From positions 97,597 through 161,596 of the forward strand of contig QJZC01000010.1 in NCBI GenBank assembly GCA_003247575.1: 64,000 nt of DNA, read 5' to 3'. Under the pieces are notes generated by a model. The model saw nothing but the letters and a program-made list of their open reading frames with translations, made no database searches and was not told the origin of the DNA. Origin of the DNA: Pseudomonadota bacterium (GTDB lineage Bacteria; Myxococcota_A; UBA9160; SZUA-336). Both the position numbers and the translations under genes were made by a program. Position 1 is the first letter of the stretch; the number at the start of each line of letters is the position of its first letter. Shown here in pieces: positions 36,132 through 45,436 of this stretch.

Positions 36132-38048
36132 TCAGTGATCGCTCCGCGTGTGCTCGGAGACCACGGCCAGTAGCTGTTCGCCGTAGCGCTCGGCCTTGGA
36201 GGGTCCGATTCCGCTTACGAGCAAGAGCTCTGACTCGGAGGTGGGGCGCTGCTCGCAGATGCCCCAGAGTGTGCGGTCACTCGCGATCATGTAGGGGGCC
36301 ACGTTCTCGCGCTTGGCCTGCTCCATGCGAAAGGCGCGTAGCGCCTCGAAGAGTTCCGCATCTTCGGGTGAGGCGGCCACGGACGTAGGGCGCTTCGATT
36401 TGGCGATTGCCGTTGTGTCTCGGGCGGCGACTCGCTTGCGCGGGGGAAGGGCGAGGCGCACGGTGCGCTCGCTCCTCATGACGCTTCTTCCCGACGCGGT
36501 GAGAACCACGACGGGCCGGTCACCCCCCTGAAAGTCTACCCATCCGGCGACCACACAGCGGCGCAGCAGGCGCAGCAGCCAGTCGTCCGAGAATTCCTTG
36601 AGGGTTCCGAAGGTGGGTGTCCGGTCGAGCCCCGTGCTGTGTAGCCGTGGATCGTCGACTCCACGCAGCAGCCGGGCTGCCAGCTGGATGCCGAAGCGCC
36701 CACGAATACGTGCGACCGCCGAAAGGGCCTTGCGCACGATGAGAGTGACCTCTTCGGGTGTTGCCTCGCTCTCCTCGGCCGTGGCGAGCTGTGCGCACAC
36801 GTCGCAGTGTCCGCAGCCCGAAAGGGTCTCTGCCTCATCGCCGAAGTAGCGCAGAATCGCGTCGTGCCGGCAGCTCCCGCCTTCTGCCCAGCGCAGCAGT
36901 TCGAGGAACAGCCCCCACTTGTGCTCTACCCAACCGGCGGATGCGGCTTCGGAGTCGCGTGACTGTTCGATCAGGTGGCGGCGCACCGCCAGGTCGCGGG
37001 GCGCGACGAGCAACAGCCCGTACGCTGTTTTGCCGTCGCGTCCGGCCCGCCCGACCTCTTGGTAGTAGGCCTCCATCGACCCGGGCGGGCCGAGGTGGAT
37101 GACCGCGCGGACGTCGGCGCGATCGATCCCCATGCCGAACGCGTTGGTGGCGACCACGACCTCGAGCTCTCCGCGCTGGAACGAGCGTTGCGTCGCTTCG
37201 CGTTCTTCTGCCTCGAGGCCCGCATGGTAGGCACCTGCGCGCCAGCCGCGCTCGCTCAGGCGACTGGCCTCCTCCTCGACCGAGCGACGAGTCGGGCCGT
37301 ACACGATTGCGGTGCCGCGCGCAGAGCCGGCAGAGCCGAGCGCTTCTCGCAGCGCAGCATCTACCTGGGTGCGTCGTTCGCTCGCCGAAGAGATCTCCGC
37401 GGCGCGTAACACCAGATTGGGACGCGCGAATCCATGAACATGTTGCGGTGTATCCGGGGCAAGGCCGAGCCGTGCCAGGATCTCGTCGCGTACGATCGGG
37501 GTCGCCGTCGCAGTGCAGGCGAGCACGCGCGCTCTCGGGAAGTCCTTCAGGAAGGTGCCGATCTCCAGATACTCACGTCGGAAGTCGTGCCCCCACTCGC
37601 TGATGCAATGGGCCTCGTCGATCGCGATCAGCGGGGGAGAGAGCTGCTGGAGAATCGACCGGATCGAGCCGAGCTGCAGTCGCTCGGGAGCCAGGTAGAC
37701 CAAGCGGTAGTGTCCTGTCGCGAGCGCAGACATGCGCCTGCCGATCTCGGATCCATCGAGGGTCGAAGCCAGAAACGTCGCAGCGATTCCTCGTTGCTCG
37801 AGGGCCGTCACCTGGTCGTGCATCAGTGAGATCAAGGGAGAGATGACCACGCACGTGCCCGGGAGCAGCAGAGAAGGGAGCTGGTAGGTCAGGCTCTTCC
37901 CACCTCCCGTGGGCGCTACCAGCAGGAGGCGGCCCACGCGAAGCAAGGTCTCGATGGCCTCCCTCTGTCCGACTCGAAAGTCATCGAAGCCTAGCTGGTG
38001 CAGGGCCTTGAGCAGGGCGTCTCGATCGGGCGGGGGAAAGTCGCGCAT
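36132..38048 (-). CDS. recQ: RecQ-family ATP-dependent DNA helicase
   Basis: A 638-residue 3'-5' DNA helicase for recombination and repair. The helicase core has VAPTGGGKSL (motif I), DEAHCISEWGHDFR (motif II and aromatic loop), FGMGIDRADVR and VGRAGRDGK (motif VI). A zinc-binding segment with CRHDAIL and CGHCDVC follows, then a winged-helix region and a C-terminal HRDC domain (near 560-630). ATG 38048 is chosen because the family N-terminus (ALHQLGFDDFRVGQREAI) follows directly. It begins 10 bp after the SNF2 helicase stop and is probably co-transcribed. Confidence 0.94.
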   Translation of the reverse strand: MRDFPPPDRDALLKALHQLGFDDFRVGQREAIETLLRVGRLLLVAPTGGGKSLTYQLPSLLLPGTCVVISPLISLMHDQVTALEQRGIAATFLASTLDGSEIGRRMSALATGHYRLVYLAPERLQLGSIRSILQQLSPPLIAIDEAHCISEWGHDFRREYLEIGTFLKDFPRARVLACTATATPIVRDEILARLGLAPDTPQHVHGFARPNLVLRAAEISSASERRTQVDAALREALGSAGSARGTAIVYGPTRRSVEEEASRLSERGWRAGAYHAGLEAEEREATQRSFQRGELEVVVATNAFGMGIDRADVRAVIHLGPPGSMEAYYQEVGRAGRDGKTAYGLLLVAPRDLAVRRHLIEQSRDSEAASAGWVEHKWGLFLELLRWAEGGSCRHDAILRYFGDEAETLSGCGHCDVCAQLATAEESEATPEEVTLIVRKALSAVARIRGRFGIQLAARLLRGVDDPRLHSTGLDRTPTFGTLKEFSDDWLLRLLRRCVVAGWVDFQGGDRPVVVLTASGRSVMRSERTVRLALPPRKRVAARDTTAIAKSKRPTSVAASPEDAELFEALRAFRMEQAKRENVAPYMIASDRTLWGICEQRPTSESELLLVSGIGPSKAERYGEQLLAVVSEHTRSDH

Positions 38049-38058
38049 CGGTCGGATC

Positions 38059-40977
38059 CTATTCGAGTAGTCGCAAGAGTTCGTCTCGGGTGATCGAGGC
38101 GGCCGTGCCCGCATCCGCCAGGGCCACGTCGGCGATCGCGCGCTTCTGCTGCTGTAGGCCGAGAATGCCTTCCTCTACGGTGTCGAGTGCAACCAGGCGA
38201 TGCACGAATACCGGGCGTTCCTGCCCGATTCGGTGGGCGCGGTCGGCGGCCTGATCTTCGACCGCGGGGTTCCACCACGGATCGAGCAGGTACACGTGAT
38301 CTGCAGCCGTGAGGTTCAGTCCCGTGCCGCCAGCGCGAAGCGAGATCAGCAGCACCGGCGGCCCCGTCTCGGATTGGAACTCGGCCACGACTTGCTCGCG
38401 GTTCGTCGTCGAGCCGTCGAGGCGTCCGAAGGTGAGGGCGGACCCCTCGAGCATGGGTTCCACCAGATCGAGGAGTCGGGTCCACTGCGAGAACACGAGC
38501 GCGCGCGACCCAGCCGAGGTGACCTCTTCGAGCGACTCGATCAACACCTCGAGCTTGCTCGAGGACGTACCCGAGGGCCGCTGGCCGGGTACCAGAGCCG
38601 GGTGACACGCCGCCTGCCGGAGGCGCAACAGAGCTTCCAGCACTTCGAGCACCGAGCCTCCAGTAGAGAGGCGCGCGGCTACATCGTCGCGCGTTGCCGC
38701 ACGCACGGCGTCGTAGACGACGCGCTCCTCGGCGGAGAGCTCGCAGTAGAGCACGTCCTCGGTGCGCGGTGGGAGCTCGCGTGCAACCTCGGACTTCAGT
38801 CGCCGTAGCAGGAATGGACGGATACGCTGCCGCAGATGTGCGGCAATGGAGGCTTCACCCTCTGCGATGGGGCGTGAATAGCGGCTGCGGAAGTCGGACT
38901 GGGATCCGAGCAGCCCGGGGTTGGTGAAGTGCAGCTGACTCCAGAGCTCTTCGAGTCGATTCTCGATGGGTGTACCCGTGAGTGCGATGCGGAACTCGGC
39001 CCGAAGCTCGTATGCGGCGCGCGCGACTTGGCTCGATGGGTTCTTGATCGCCTGTGCTTCATCCAGAACGATGCAATCCCACTTCTGCTGCTCGAGGCGC
39101 TCCAAATCGAGCCGGAGCAACGCGTACGTGGTGAGCACGAAGTCGCAGCTCGTGTCGAGCTCACGCTTCGCACCGTGGTAGGTGCAGATGCTGGACTGTG
39201 GCAGGAAGCGTCGAATCTGTTCGGCCCAGCCGTACAGCACGCTGGTCGGACAGATCACGAGCGTGAGGCCACGCACGGCGCACAAAGTCTGCAGGGTCTT
39301 TCCGAGACCCATGTCGTCTGCCAGGAGCGCACCGAGGCCCGCCCGGCGCAGGAATGCGAGCCAGGCGACCCCCTGTCGTTGATAGGTACGCAGCTCTGCA
39401 CGAAGCCCTTCGGGCAGCTCGGGTGCCGGGAGCTCTGCGAAGTTTTCGAGCAGTGCCCGCAGCCGATCGAAGGCGGGGGGTGCGGGCTGATCGAGGGCGC
39501 GGCAGAGCGCAGCCAGATCGGGCAGGGCGCAGCTCGGAAGCGCGTTCGAGCCGCCCTTGGCGGCGAGCAGGTCGGCCACCCGCTGGCCGTGCTCGTCCAG
39601 AAAGGCCACCGGGAGCGGTGCGAAGCCTCCGCCGGGAAGGGCCGCCAGGGTGCTGCCGCGCTCGTACGCCTCGAGTACGCGTCCGGCATCGACTCGGACG
39701 TACTCGTCGCCGCGCGCGCTCCGAAATCCGATTTCCAGCGCTGCGGGGTCGAGCGCGAGCGATGGCTCGAGCGGAGGTGCGAGAAAGAAGTCTCGATGGG
39801 CGTTTCCGATCACACCCTCCGTGAAGGCTTCGAGCCGGGGACGCAGGTCGAGCGCGGCCTCCGGGTCCAGCTGCAGGGTTCGCCCGAGACCGAGGTCGAG
39901 CTCGGTACGAAGCCGTCGCTCGAGCTCCGCTTCGCGCTCGGGGATTCGGATCGGGAGCTGGTCCGCCAGCGGCCGTAGCACGTCGCCCTCCAGCCGCGCG
40001 ATCGGCGGGTCCCCGTATACGATACCCGTGCGCAATTCCAGCTGATCTCCCTTGCGCGACACCTCGACCTCGAGGCGCGGCAGCGCGCGAATGGGACGTG
40101 GAAGGCGTTCGCTGCGACGATCGACGGGAAGGCGCTGCTCTAGCGAGGGGAGCAACTCACTGACCAGTGCGTTCAGCTGATCGGGCCCAAAGTATTTTCC
40201 CGAGGTCAGCTCCTCCCGTTCGCGCTGAGTGAGGCGCGACTCTCCGATGGGTCGCAGCACACCGCCGCGGAGGGCGACTCCGTTGGCGAACGTGCGTGTG
40301 ATTTGGGGATCTCTGCGGACCGAGACGACGAACCCGTCTCCCCGCTCCTCGACGACCACCACTGGGAGAATGGGATCGCCGTGGACCTCGATGGGCAGAT
40401 CGCCGAGTCGCACGCAGGTGCTGTCGGCCAGAGCGCGCAGGACGCGCAGCATGAGCCCCGTGTTGAGGGGCTCGTGGATCCGCGCTCCGAGCGTCTCCTC
40501 GAGGCGTAGATCGCTGGGCCGGATCTCGACGTGGTGGTCGCCGCGCCGGATCAATGCCTCTAGCGAGCCGGGGAGCACCTCCTCCGAGTCTCCTCGTACG
40601 CAAAGTCGCTCCAGGCGGAGCATGCGGCCTTCTTCGGCGAAGCGATAGACGATGTGCGCACGTTCGGGCGCGGACTCCAAGCGGGCCGCCGGTTCGTCCG
40701 CGACACGCCGCAGCGCGATGATCGCCGCGGCGGTGTGCGCGCAGACGTCCTCGGTGCTGTCGCACTCGCACTCCCAGTCGCCTTCTGACGGGTTCAGGAA
40801 GACCGTCGCGTGTGGACGTCCGCTGGGAGTGACGCGAAAGCTCAGCTCAGCGCCACTCTCGCGCTCCTGGAGAACCGACTGGCGCCGGGCGATCTGGACT
40901 CCGAGGGACCAGGTGGAAGGGCTCGCAGCCTCGCGGATGCTGTCGAACAGGCCCTGGATGGCGGTTTCGTCACGCAT
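38059..40977 (-). CDS. SWIM zinc-finger SNF2-family helicase
   Basis: A 972-residue DNA translocase. A SWIM zinc finger sits near residues 65-85 (CECDSTEDVCAH, CxC...CxH), followed by about 430 residues of variable region. The SNF2 core has LADDMGLGKTLQ (motif I), VLDEAQAIKNP (motif II), ALTGTPIENRLEELWS (motif III), and the C-terminal lobe RALVFSQW, SLRAGGTGLNL and DRAHRIGQ. Bacterial members are HelZ/RapA-like and are implicated in transcription or repair. It sits directly upstream of recQ, so a shared repair role is likely but inferred. Confidence 0.92.
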   Translation of the reverse strand: MRDETAIQGLFDSIREAASPSTWSLGVQIARRQSVLQERESGAELSFRVTPSGRPHATVFLNPSEGDWECECDSTEDVCAHTAAAIIALRRVADEPAARLESAPERAHIVYRFAEEGRMLRLERLCVRGDSEEVLPGSLEALIRRGDHHVEIRPSDLRLEETLGARIHEPLNTGLMLRVLRALADSTCVRLGDLPIEVHGDPILPVVVVEERGDGFVVSVRRDPQITRTFANGVALRGGVLRPIGESRLTQREREELTSGKYFGPDQLNALVSELLPSLEQRLPVDRRSERLPRPIRALPRLEVEVSRKGDQLELRTGIVYGDPPIARLEGDVLRPLADQLPIRIPEREAELERRLRTELDLGLGRTLQLDPEAALDLRPRLEAFTEGVIGNAHRDFFLAPPLEPSLALDPAALEIGFRSARGDEYVRVDAGRVLEAYERGSTLAALPGGGFAPLPVAFLDEHGQRVADLLAAKGGSNALPSCALPDLAALCRALDQPAPPAFDRLRALLENFAELPAPELPEGLRAELRTYQRQGVAWLAFLRRAGLGALLADDMGLGKTLQTLCAVRGLTLVICPTSVLYGWAEQIRRFLPQSSICTYHGAKRELDTSCDFVLTTYALLRLDLERLEQQKWDCIVLDEAQAIKNPSSQVARAAYELRAEFRIALTGTPIENRLEELWSQLHFTNPGLLGSQSDFRSRYSRPIAEGEASIAAHLRQRIRPFLLRRLKSEVARELPPRTEDVLYCELSAEERVVYDAVRAATRDDVAARLSTGGSVLEVLEALLRLRQAACHPALVPGQRPSGTSSSKLEVLIESLEEVTSAGSRALVFSQWTRLLDLVEPMLEGSALTFGRLDGSTTNREQVVAEFQSETGPPVLLISLRAGGTGLNLTAADHVYLLDPWWNPAVEDQAADRAHRIGQERPVFVHRLVALDTVEEGILGLQQQKRAIADVALADAGTAASITRDELLRLLE

Positions 40978-41249
40978 GGGGTGGGGGTCTCCGGGCGATA
41001 CCAGGGTGAGGCGAAGGTCTAACGCCGTGGGGCGAGGCCCGCCAGCCCGGGCCGTGACCTTCGACCTGGGATGAGGGGTTCATGCTACGCTTGCAAGGCG
41101 GGGCGCCGAAGAGTGTGTGAGGGAGAGCTTGGAGCGTAGGCATGCTTCGGAAAACCCGTGCGAGGCCGCGGCCAGCTGGGTGCTGGCCGACTGACCAGCC
41201 GCCTGACCAACGGAGCGGAGGTTGGAAACTCGAGCTGCGCCCACCGTGG

Positions 41250-41786
41250 ATGACGATTGGCTCCGGCTGGCTCGGCCTTCTGTGCCTAGTGTTGGCCTGC
41301 TCGGATCCGAAGGATCCCGAGGCTCCAGAGCCGGAGGCCGCATTCTCGGCGGTGGCTGAGAACGCCTTCTCCGCTCTCGCCCTGCGTCCGATCGGATTCG
41401 AGCTCAGTGGGGACGAGGACCCGATCCCGAGCGACGTACCCAGCTTCCCTGGGGCGGAGCTGCAGATGTTCGGTCTGACGGAGAACCGCCAGCGTTTCGT
41501 ATCTCTGCGTACGCGCAGTGCTTCGAATCGGGTCTACATCTACTACTACGGCGCCCTGTTGGCCGCCGGCTGGCAGCTGGAGGACGAAGCATCGACGGCG
41601 GGTCGCTTCGTGCTGGTCGGGCGCAAGTCCGAACGGCAGCTGTCGATCTCGGTCCAGGCTGCAGGAAACGGGAGCGAGATCGCCCTCGAGACGACCGCCC
41701 GCTCGCTGCTCGACCCAGCTTCAGCGTTCGTGGATCGCGAACTCGAACCACTGGTTGCCGAGCCGGAATCGATCGCCGGCCTGTAG
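41250..41786 (+). CDS. Small predicted lipoprotein of unknown function
   Basis: From ATG 41250 the protein has 178 residues: a hydrophobic signal ending in the lipobox VLAC at residue 18, a Pro/Glu/Asp-rich linker, then a compact domain with a YIYYYGALLAAGWQLE segment. That segment recalls short secreted beta-alpha domains seen in delta-lineage lipoproteins, and I cannot name it. The frame is also open from ATG 41142, which has a better purine stretch upstream but would bury the signal peptide 36 residues in. Its last 66 bp overlap the convergent FHA gene. Confidence 0.62.
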   Translation: MTIGSGWLGLLCLVLACSDPKDPEAPEPEAAFSAVAENAFSALALRPIGFELSGDEDPIPSDVPSFPGAELQMFGLTENRQRFVSLRTRSASNRVYIYYYGALLAAGWQLEDEASTAGRFVLVGRKSERQLSISVQAAGNGSEIALETTARSLLDPASAFVDRELEPLVAEPESIAGL

Positions 41787-42101
41787 CTGCCGCCTTGTTG
41801 GCGCTGCTCCGAGCATGGGTTCGCCGAGGTCTTCGTGCAGCTCGAAGCTCTCGCCAGTGAAGCAGAGCTCCGCGTGGACGCGCGAGAGCGCGGGATCATC
41901 GAGGGCGATATCCACCCCGGGCCCGCGGCCCAGGGTCACATGACCCTGATCGAGCTGGATCTGCAACGAGCGTGCAGGGCCCGAGAGAATCTCGAGGTAG
42001 GGGCGCTGGGTCTGGAGAAAACGGGCGAGCGCCCGCGAATGAGACGTGGGGTGCGCGCAGGGCGCGGCGGTACTGGCGCCTTGAGGCGGACTCAAAAGCA
42101 T
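41721..42101 (-). CDS. Small FHA-domain protein
   Basis: A 126-residue protein that is essentially one forkhead-associated domain. The fold markers are visible: VTLGRGPGVDIAL (beta strands and phosphate-contact Arg), SRVHAEL (SRxH), and GDRFRLGNQWFEF at the end. FHA domains bind phosphothreonine; no Ser/Thr kinase is in the window. The usual asparagine loop (NGT) is replaced by EPMLG. ATG 42101 has GGGGAG 8 bases upstream. It overlaps the convergent lipoprotein gene by 66 bp; both frames look real. Confidence 0.72.
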   Translation of the reverse strand: MLLSPPQGASTAAPCAHPTSHSRALARFLQTQRPYLEILSGPARSLQIQLDQGHVTLGRGPGVDIALDDPALSRVHAELCFTGESFELHEDLGEPMLGAAPTRRQLQAGDRFRLGNQWFEFAIHER

Positions 42102-42326
42102 CGAAGTTCTCCCCGTGGCGGAGCTGTCTTAGTGCAGACTCCGTTCCTCCGGAAATGGTTCACCCCGCGCTCTCTCCTGGCATCGGTGCTGGCGTCGGTG
42201 GGGTTCCGGTAGTAGCGGTTCACGAGTGCGATCCTTGACCCTAGGGCCTGGCATCTATGCCCAAGAGGGGACAGGGCATCCCATTGAGGGTCGCTTTGTG
42301 ACCCGTGCGCCATTACCGTCCGCCCG

Positions 42327-42656
42327 CTAGCTCGTGAGCAGATCCCGAAGCAGCGCGATCGACTCGCGCTCGCGCTGATAGACGCGTCCATCGGCGCGAG
42401 CCAGCTGATCGACTACATCCAGGAACAGGCGCCGATGCGCCTCCGGAATCTGGGTAGGATCGACCTCGTCACTCGGAGGGGGTACCGAAAGCCAGTGCTC
42501 GACCTGCAGGACTTCGTCGCTTTCGAGGCCGAGCTTCTGCACGAGCTCGAAAATGAACTGCCGCTCTGCTTCCTGCACCTTGAGATCTGCCCACGCGAAG
42601 GTGCATACGAACTTCATCAACTGGAGTCGCTCGTCGCGACTGAGCTTGTTCAACAT
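42327..42656 (-). CDS. TerB-like tellurite-resistance-domain protein
   Basis: A 109-residue all-helical protein with the TerB pattern: FVCTFAWADLKVQEAERQFI at the N-terminus and DQLARADGRVYQREREALL-like repeat at the end, with acidic residues spaced as in metal-sensing TerB domains. TerB proteins occur in stress and phage-defence loci; here it is alone, with no TerC, TerD or TerY. ATG 42656. Confidence 0.72.
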   Translation of the reverse strand: MLNKLSRDERLQLMKFVCTFAWADLKVQEAERQFIFELVQKLGLESDEVLQVEHWLSVPPPSDEVDPTQIPEAHRRLFLDVVDQLARADGRVYQRERESIALLRDLLTS

Positions 42657-42737
42657 GACGGCAGTGTATACGACGAGATTCGTGAGTGCCTATGAAGTTC
42701 GTCATAGCGAGGTGGCGCTGATTTCGGGAGCAGTAGA

Positions 42738-44243
42738 CTACGTCCAAGGGTCCCAGAGCACGCGTTCTGCTTCGCATGGGGCGTTCAGAGTGCGGCACTC
42801 ATCGTCCAGCAAGAAGGTGGCGCGCCTCGGGAGCGCGAAGCGCGGCCAAGGTGGAATTCGCGGGTGCGTGGGGTTGCCGATGCGTGCAAACGAGATCCAC
42901 GCGTCTTGCACGTGCTCTGCCAGCTCGAAGGCTTCGCGCGACGCGCCTGCGAACTCGGGCATCAATGTGTGAGTTCCGAAAACGAAGGGCTGCTCCAATC
43001 CGTGACAGGCGCCCAGCGATCCGTCCGAGTAGGGAGACTCCCAGCAGAAGAGGTAGGAGTAGGTGGAGCACCCCGCGCGCGTCCACTCGGAGGCAAAGCG
43101 AAGTGCGGGCACGCGGATGAGGCGATCGGTCTGAATGGCGCACCATATGTCCCAGGCACTCGCGGCTGCCCCGCGGCTACGCCTGAGCTCGCGGTAGCAT
43201 GTCACGATCCGCTCCGCATCTGCGTTCGGAACGATACGTTCGATGCGTTCGCGCAGGCCCTCGTCATCGAGAGTGGCGCGTCGCGCGTCGCGCATGCCGA
43301 AGAGGCGGTATTCGTCGCGGTTGGTTCCCTGGAGCAGGTCGATGCCGGCGGCGACACCGCGGTTCAAGGCGGCGAGTGGGTCCTCTGCGACGCTGATGCC
43401 GTCTGCGACCGGGCGCAGCGAGATCTGACCGCGCCGCATGCGCTCGGCCCAGCGGACCTGTAGATCGAGTAGCTGGTGCAGTTCGAACGAGCGGAGCTCG
43501 GCCGGCTCGCGTGCCGTTACGCCCGCGACCTGCAGCAGCTCCTCGCCAATCTCGGAGGCCAGAGACACGCGTGTCGTGAGCGTGGGGGCACTCTGCACGA
43601 TGCAGCGGCGGATCAGCCGTCCGCGCTGAGGCGAAGTGGCGATCAGGCTCGTCGCGACTCCACCCGCATCGCTGCCCATCAGGGTGACGTTGTCGGGATC
43701 GCCCCCGAACTCGGCGATGTTCTCGGCGATCCAGTGAAGTGCCTCGATCTGGTCCAGCAATCCCCAGTTGCCGCATGCGCCGGCCTGCGCGTCCTCGAGA
43801 TCGGGATGGAAATAGAAGCCCAGCAGGCCGATACGGTAGTTGAGACTGACGACCACCACGTCTCCGCGCCGCGCGAGTGACTCTCCGCAGGACACGGGAT
43901 CTGCCGCCGAGCCCGAGACCAGTCCGCCGCCGTGCAGCCAAACGAGCACTGGCCTGTCGCCCGGGCCGCTCCTGGGGGTCCAGATGTTCAGGGACAGGCA
44001 GTCCTCGCTACTCGCCACGTTCGCCTTCGGAAGCAGCGTACGGAAGCTCGGCGGGAGCTGCGGCGCCATTGGGCCGTACTCTTTTGCTGGTCGCGTGCCC
44101 GACCAAGGCTCCGGTGGCCGCGGCCCGCGAAAGCGCAGCTCTCCGATCGGCGGGCGCGCATAGCGAATGCCTAGAAAAGCTTCGATGCCCTCCAGGGTCA
44201 CCCCTTCGAGACGTCCGTAACGCGTTTCAACGACTGGATCCAT
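42738..44243 (-). CDS. Type-B carboxylesterase family protein with Asp at the nucleophile position
   Basis: A 501-residue alpha/beta-hydrolase of the para-nitrobenzyl-esterase/cholinesterase family. Oxyanion loop LHGGG (near 104), EDCLSLNIWTP (80-90), the acid in NRDEYRLFG and the histidine in GACHGLEQPFVFGT are all present. The nucleophile elbow, normally GESAGG, reads GSDAGG (190-195), so the serine at position 192 is Asp (codon at 43668-43670). It may be inactive as an esterase or use Asp like haloalkane dehalogenases. No signal peptide is seen. The hemH unit follows upstream on the same strand, 75 bp away. Confidence 0.86.
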   Translation of the reverse strand: MDPVVETRYGRLEGVTLEGIEAFLGIRYARPPIGELRFRGPRPPEPWSGTRPAKEYGPMAPQLPPSFRTLLPKANVASSEDCLSLNIWTPRSGPGDRPVLVWLHGGGLVSGSAADPVSCGESLARRGDVVVVSLNYRIGLLGFYFHPDLEDAQAGACGNWGLLDQIEALHWIAENIAEFGGDPDNVTLMGSDAGGVATSLIATSPQRGRLIRRCIVQSAPTLTTRVSLASEIGEELLQVAGVTAREPAELRSFELHQLLDLQVRWAERMRRGQISLRPVADGISVAEDPLAALNRGVAAGIDLLQGTNRDEYRLFGMRDARRATLDDEGLRERIERIVPNADAERIVTCYRELRRSRGAAASAWDIWCAIQTDRLIRVPALRFASEWTRAGCSTYSYLFCWESPYSDGSLGACHGLEQPFVFGTHTLMPEFAGASREAFELAEHVQDAWISFARIGNPTHPRIPPWPRFALPRRATFLLDDECRTLNAPCEAERVLWDPWT

Positions 44244-44318
44244 CGACCTCTTTTCGCGTGCCGGCTGCGTCCATCTCGACTTTCCCCGAACTCCCTCGAT
44301 GCACGCGAGCGTGCGCTG

Positions 44319-45431
44319 CTATCTCTCGCCCCATGTGGTTCGCGCGGCCTCGCGAACCAGCTCGGCGCAGCCTCGGCTCCATGCGGGGTGGTGATTGACG
44401 CAGGGAACCTGAAGCAGGGCTTCGCCCCCGAGGGCCCGCCACTGTTCGTCCGCTCGCATCCCGATCTCTTCGACGGTCTCGAGGCAGTCGGCCACGAACG
44501 ATGGGCAGATGACTGCCAGCCGCCGAACACCGGCACGGGCGAGCTCCGGGAGGCGTTCATCGGTGTAGGGGTGGATCCACGGATCTCGCCCGAGTCGGGA
44601 TTGGAACGAGACACTGTACGCGTCCGCTTCGAGCTCGAGCTCTCGAGCGAGCTCCCGAGATGTCGCGTAGCACTGAGCCCGATAGCAGTGGCGGTTCGCG
44701 GCCTGCATCCGTGCACAGCAGTCCGCGCTGGAGAAACACCACTGGCCGGAGTCATCGCTCTTGCGGATCTGCCGCTCGGGCAGCCCATGGTAGCTGAGCA
44801 GCACGTGGTCCGGCCGGAACTCGGCCAGCGGGTCGCGAGCCACCTCCGCCACGGCACCCACGAAGCGCGGCTCCGCGTAGAACGGGGGAATCGTCGTCGT
44901 CGGCAGCACGTTCCAGCGGGCCCCCAGCGTGCGGTAGGCGGCTTCGAGCGCGGATCCGGTCGACGATGCGGCGTACTGTGGGAACAACGGTACGAGCACG
45001 ACGCGCGCCACATCCGCCGCGCACAGCCGCTCCAGGGCGCTCGAGAGAGACGGGTTCTGGTAGCGCATGCCCAACTCTACGACGTACGCGTCTCCGAGCT
45101 CCTTCTGGACGGAGTCGCGCAGCGCTTCGCCGTGCATACGCAGGGGAGACCCGCGCTCGGACCAGATCTTTGCGTACGCCCGGGACGAGCTGAATGAGCG
45201 GAAAGGTAGAATCGCGCCGTAGAGCAGGGCGAAGCGGGCGACCGCAGGAATGTCGAGTACACGCGGATCGCTCAGAAACTCTGCGAGATAGCGTCCTACG
45301 TCTCGCACCGACGGAGAGTCCGGTGTGCCGAGGTTGATCAGCAGCACGCCGGTTCTCCCGGGTGGCTCCCCGGCTCCGAGCACGATTCCGCGCGGCGCGC
45401 GACCGGGCGCGGAGTCAGGGAAGGCGACCAC
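44319..45431 (-). CDS. hemH: Ferrochelatase
   Basis: Inserts ferrous iron into protoporphyrin IX in the last step of haem synthesis. The 370-residue protein has LLINLGTPDSP at the start, VVLVPLFPQYA in the middle and the catalytic histidine in LLSYHGLPER. An insertion after it carries six cysteines in about 25 residues (QWCFSSADCCARM and HCYRAQC). This suggests an internal 2Fe-2S site, a known variant of bacterial ferrochelatases. Start GTG 45431 follows the cyclophilin stop by 5 bp, with GGAG 8 bases upstream, so the two genes are coupled. Confidence 0.94.
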   Translation of the reverse strand: MVAFPDSAPGRAPRGIVLGAGEPPGRTGVLLINLGTPDSPSVRDVGRYLAEFLSDPRVLDIPAVARFALLYGAILPFRSFSSSRAYAKIWSERGSPLRMHGEALRDSVQKELGDAYVVELGMRYQNPSLSSALERLCAADVARVVLVPLFPQYAASSTGSALEAAYRTLGARWNVLPTTTIPPFYAEPRFVGAVAEVARDPLAEFRPDHVLLSYHGLPERQIRKSDDSGQWCFSSADCCARMQAANRHCYRAQCYATSRELARELELEADAYSVSFQSRLGRDPWIHPYTDERLPELARAGVRRLAVICPSFVADCLETVEEIGMRADEQWRALGGEALLQVPCVNHHPAWSRGCAELVREAARTTWGER

Positions 45432-45436
45432 GCGCG

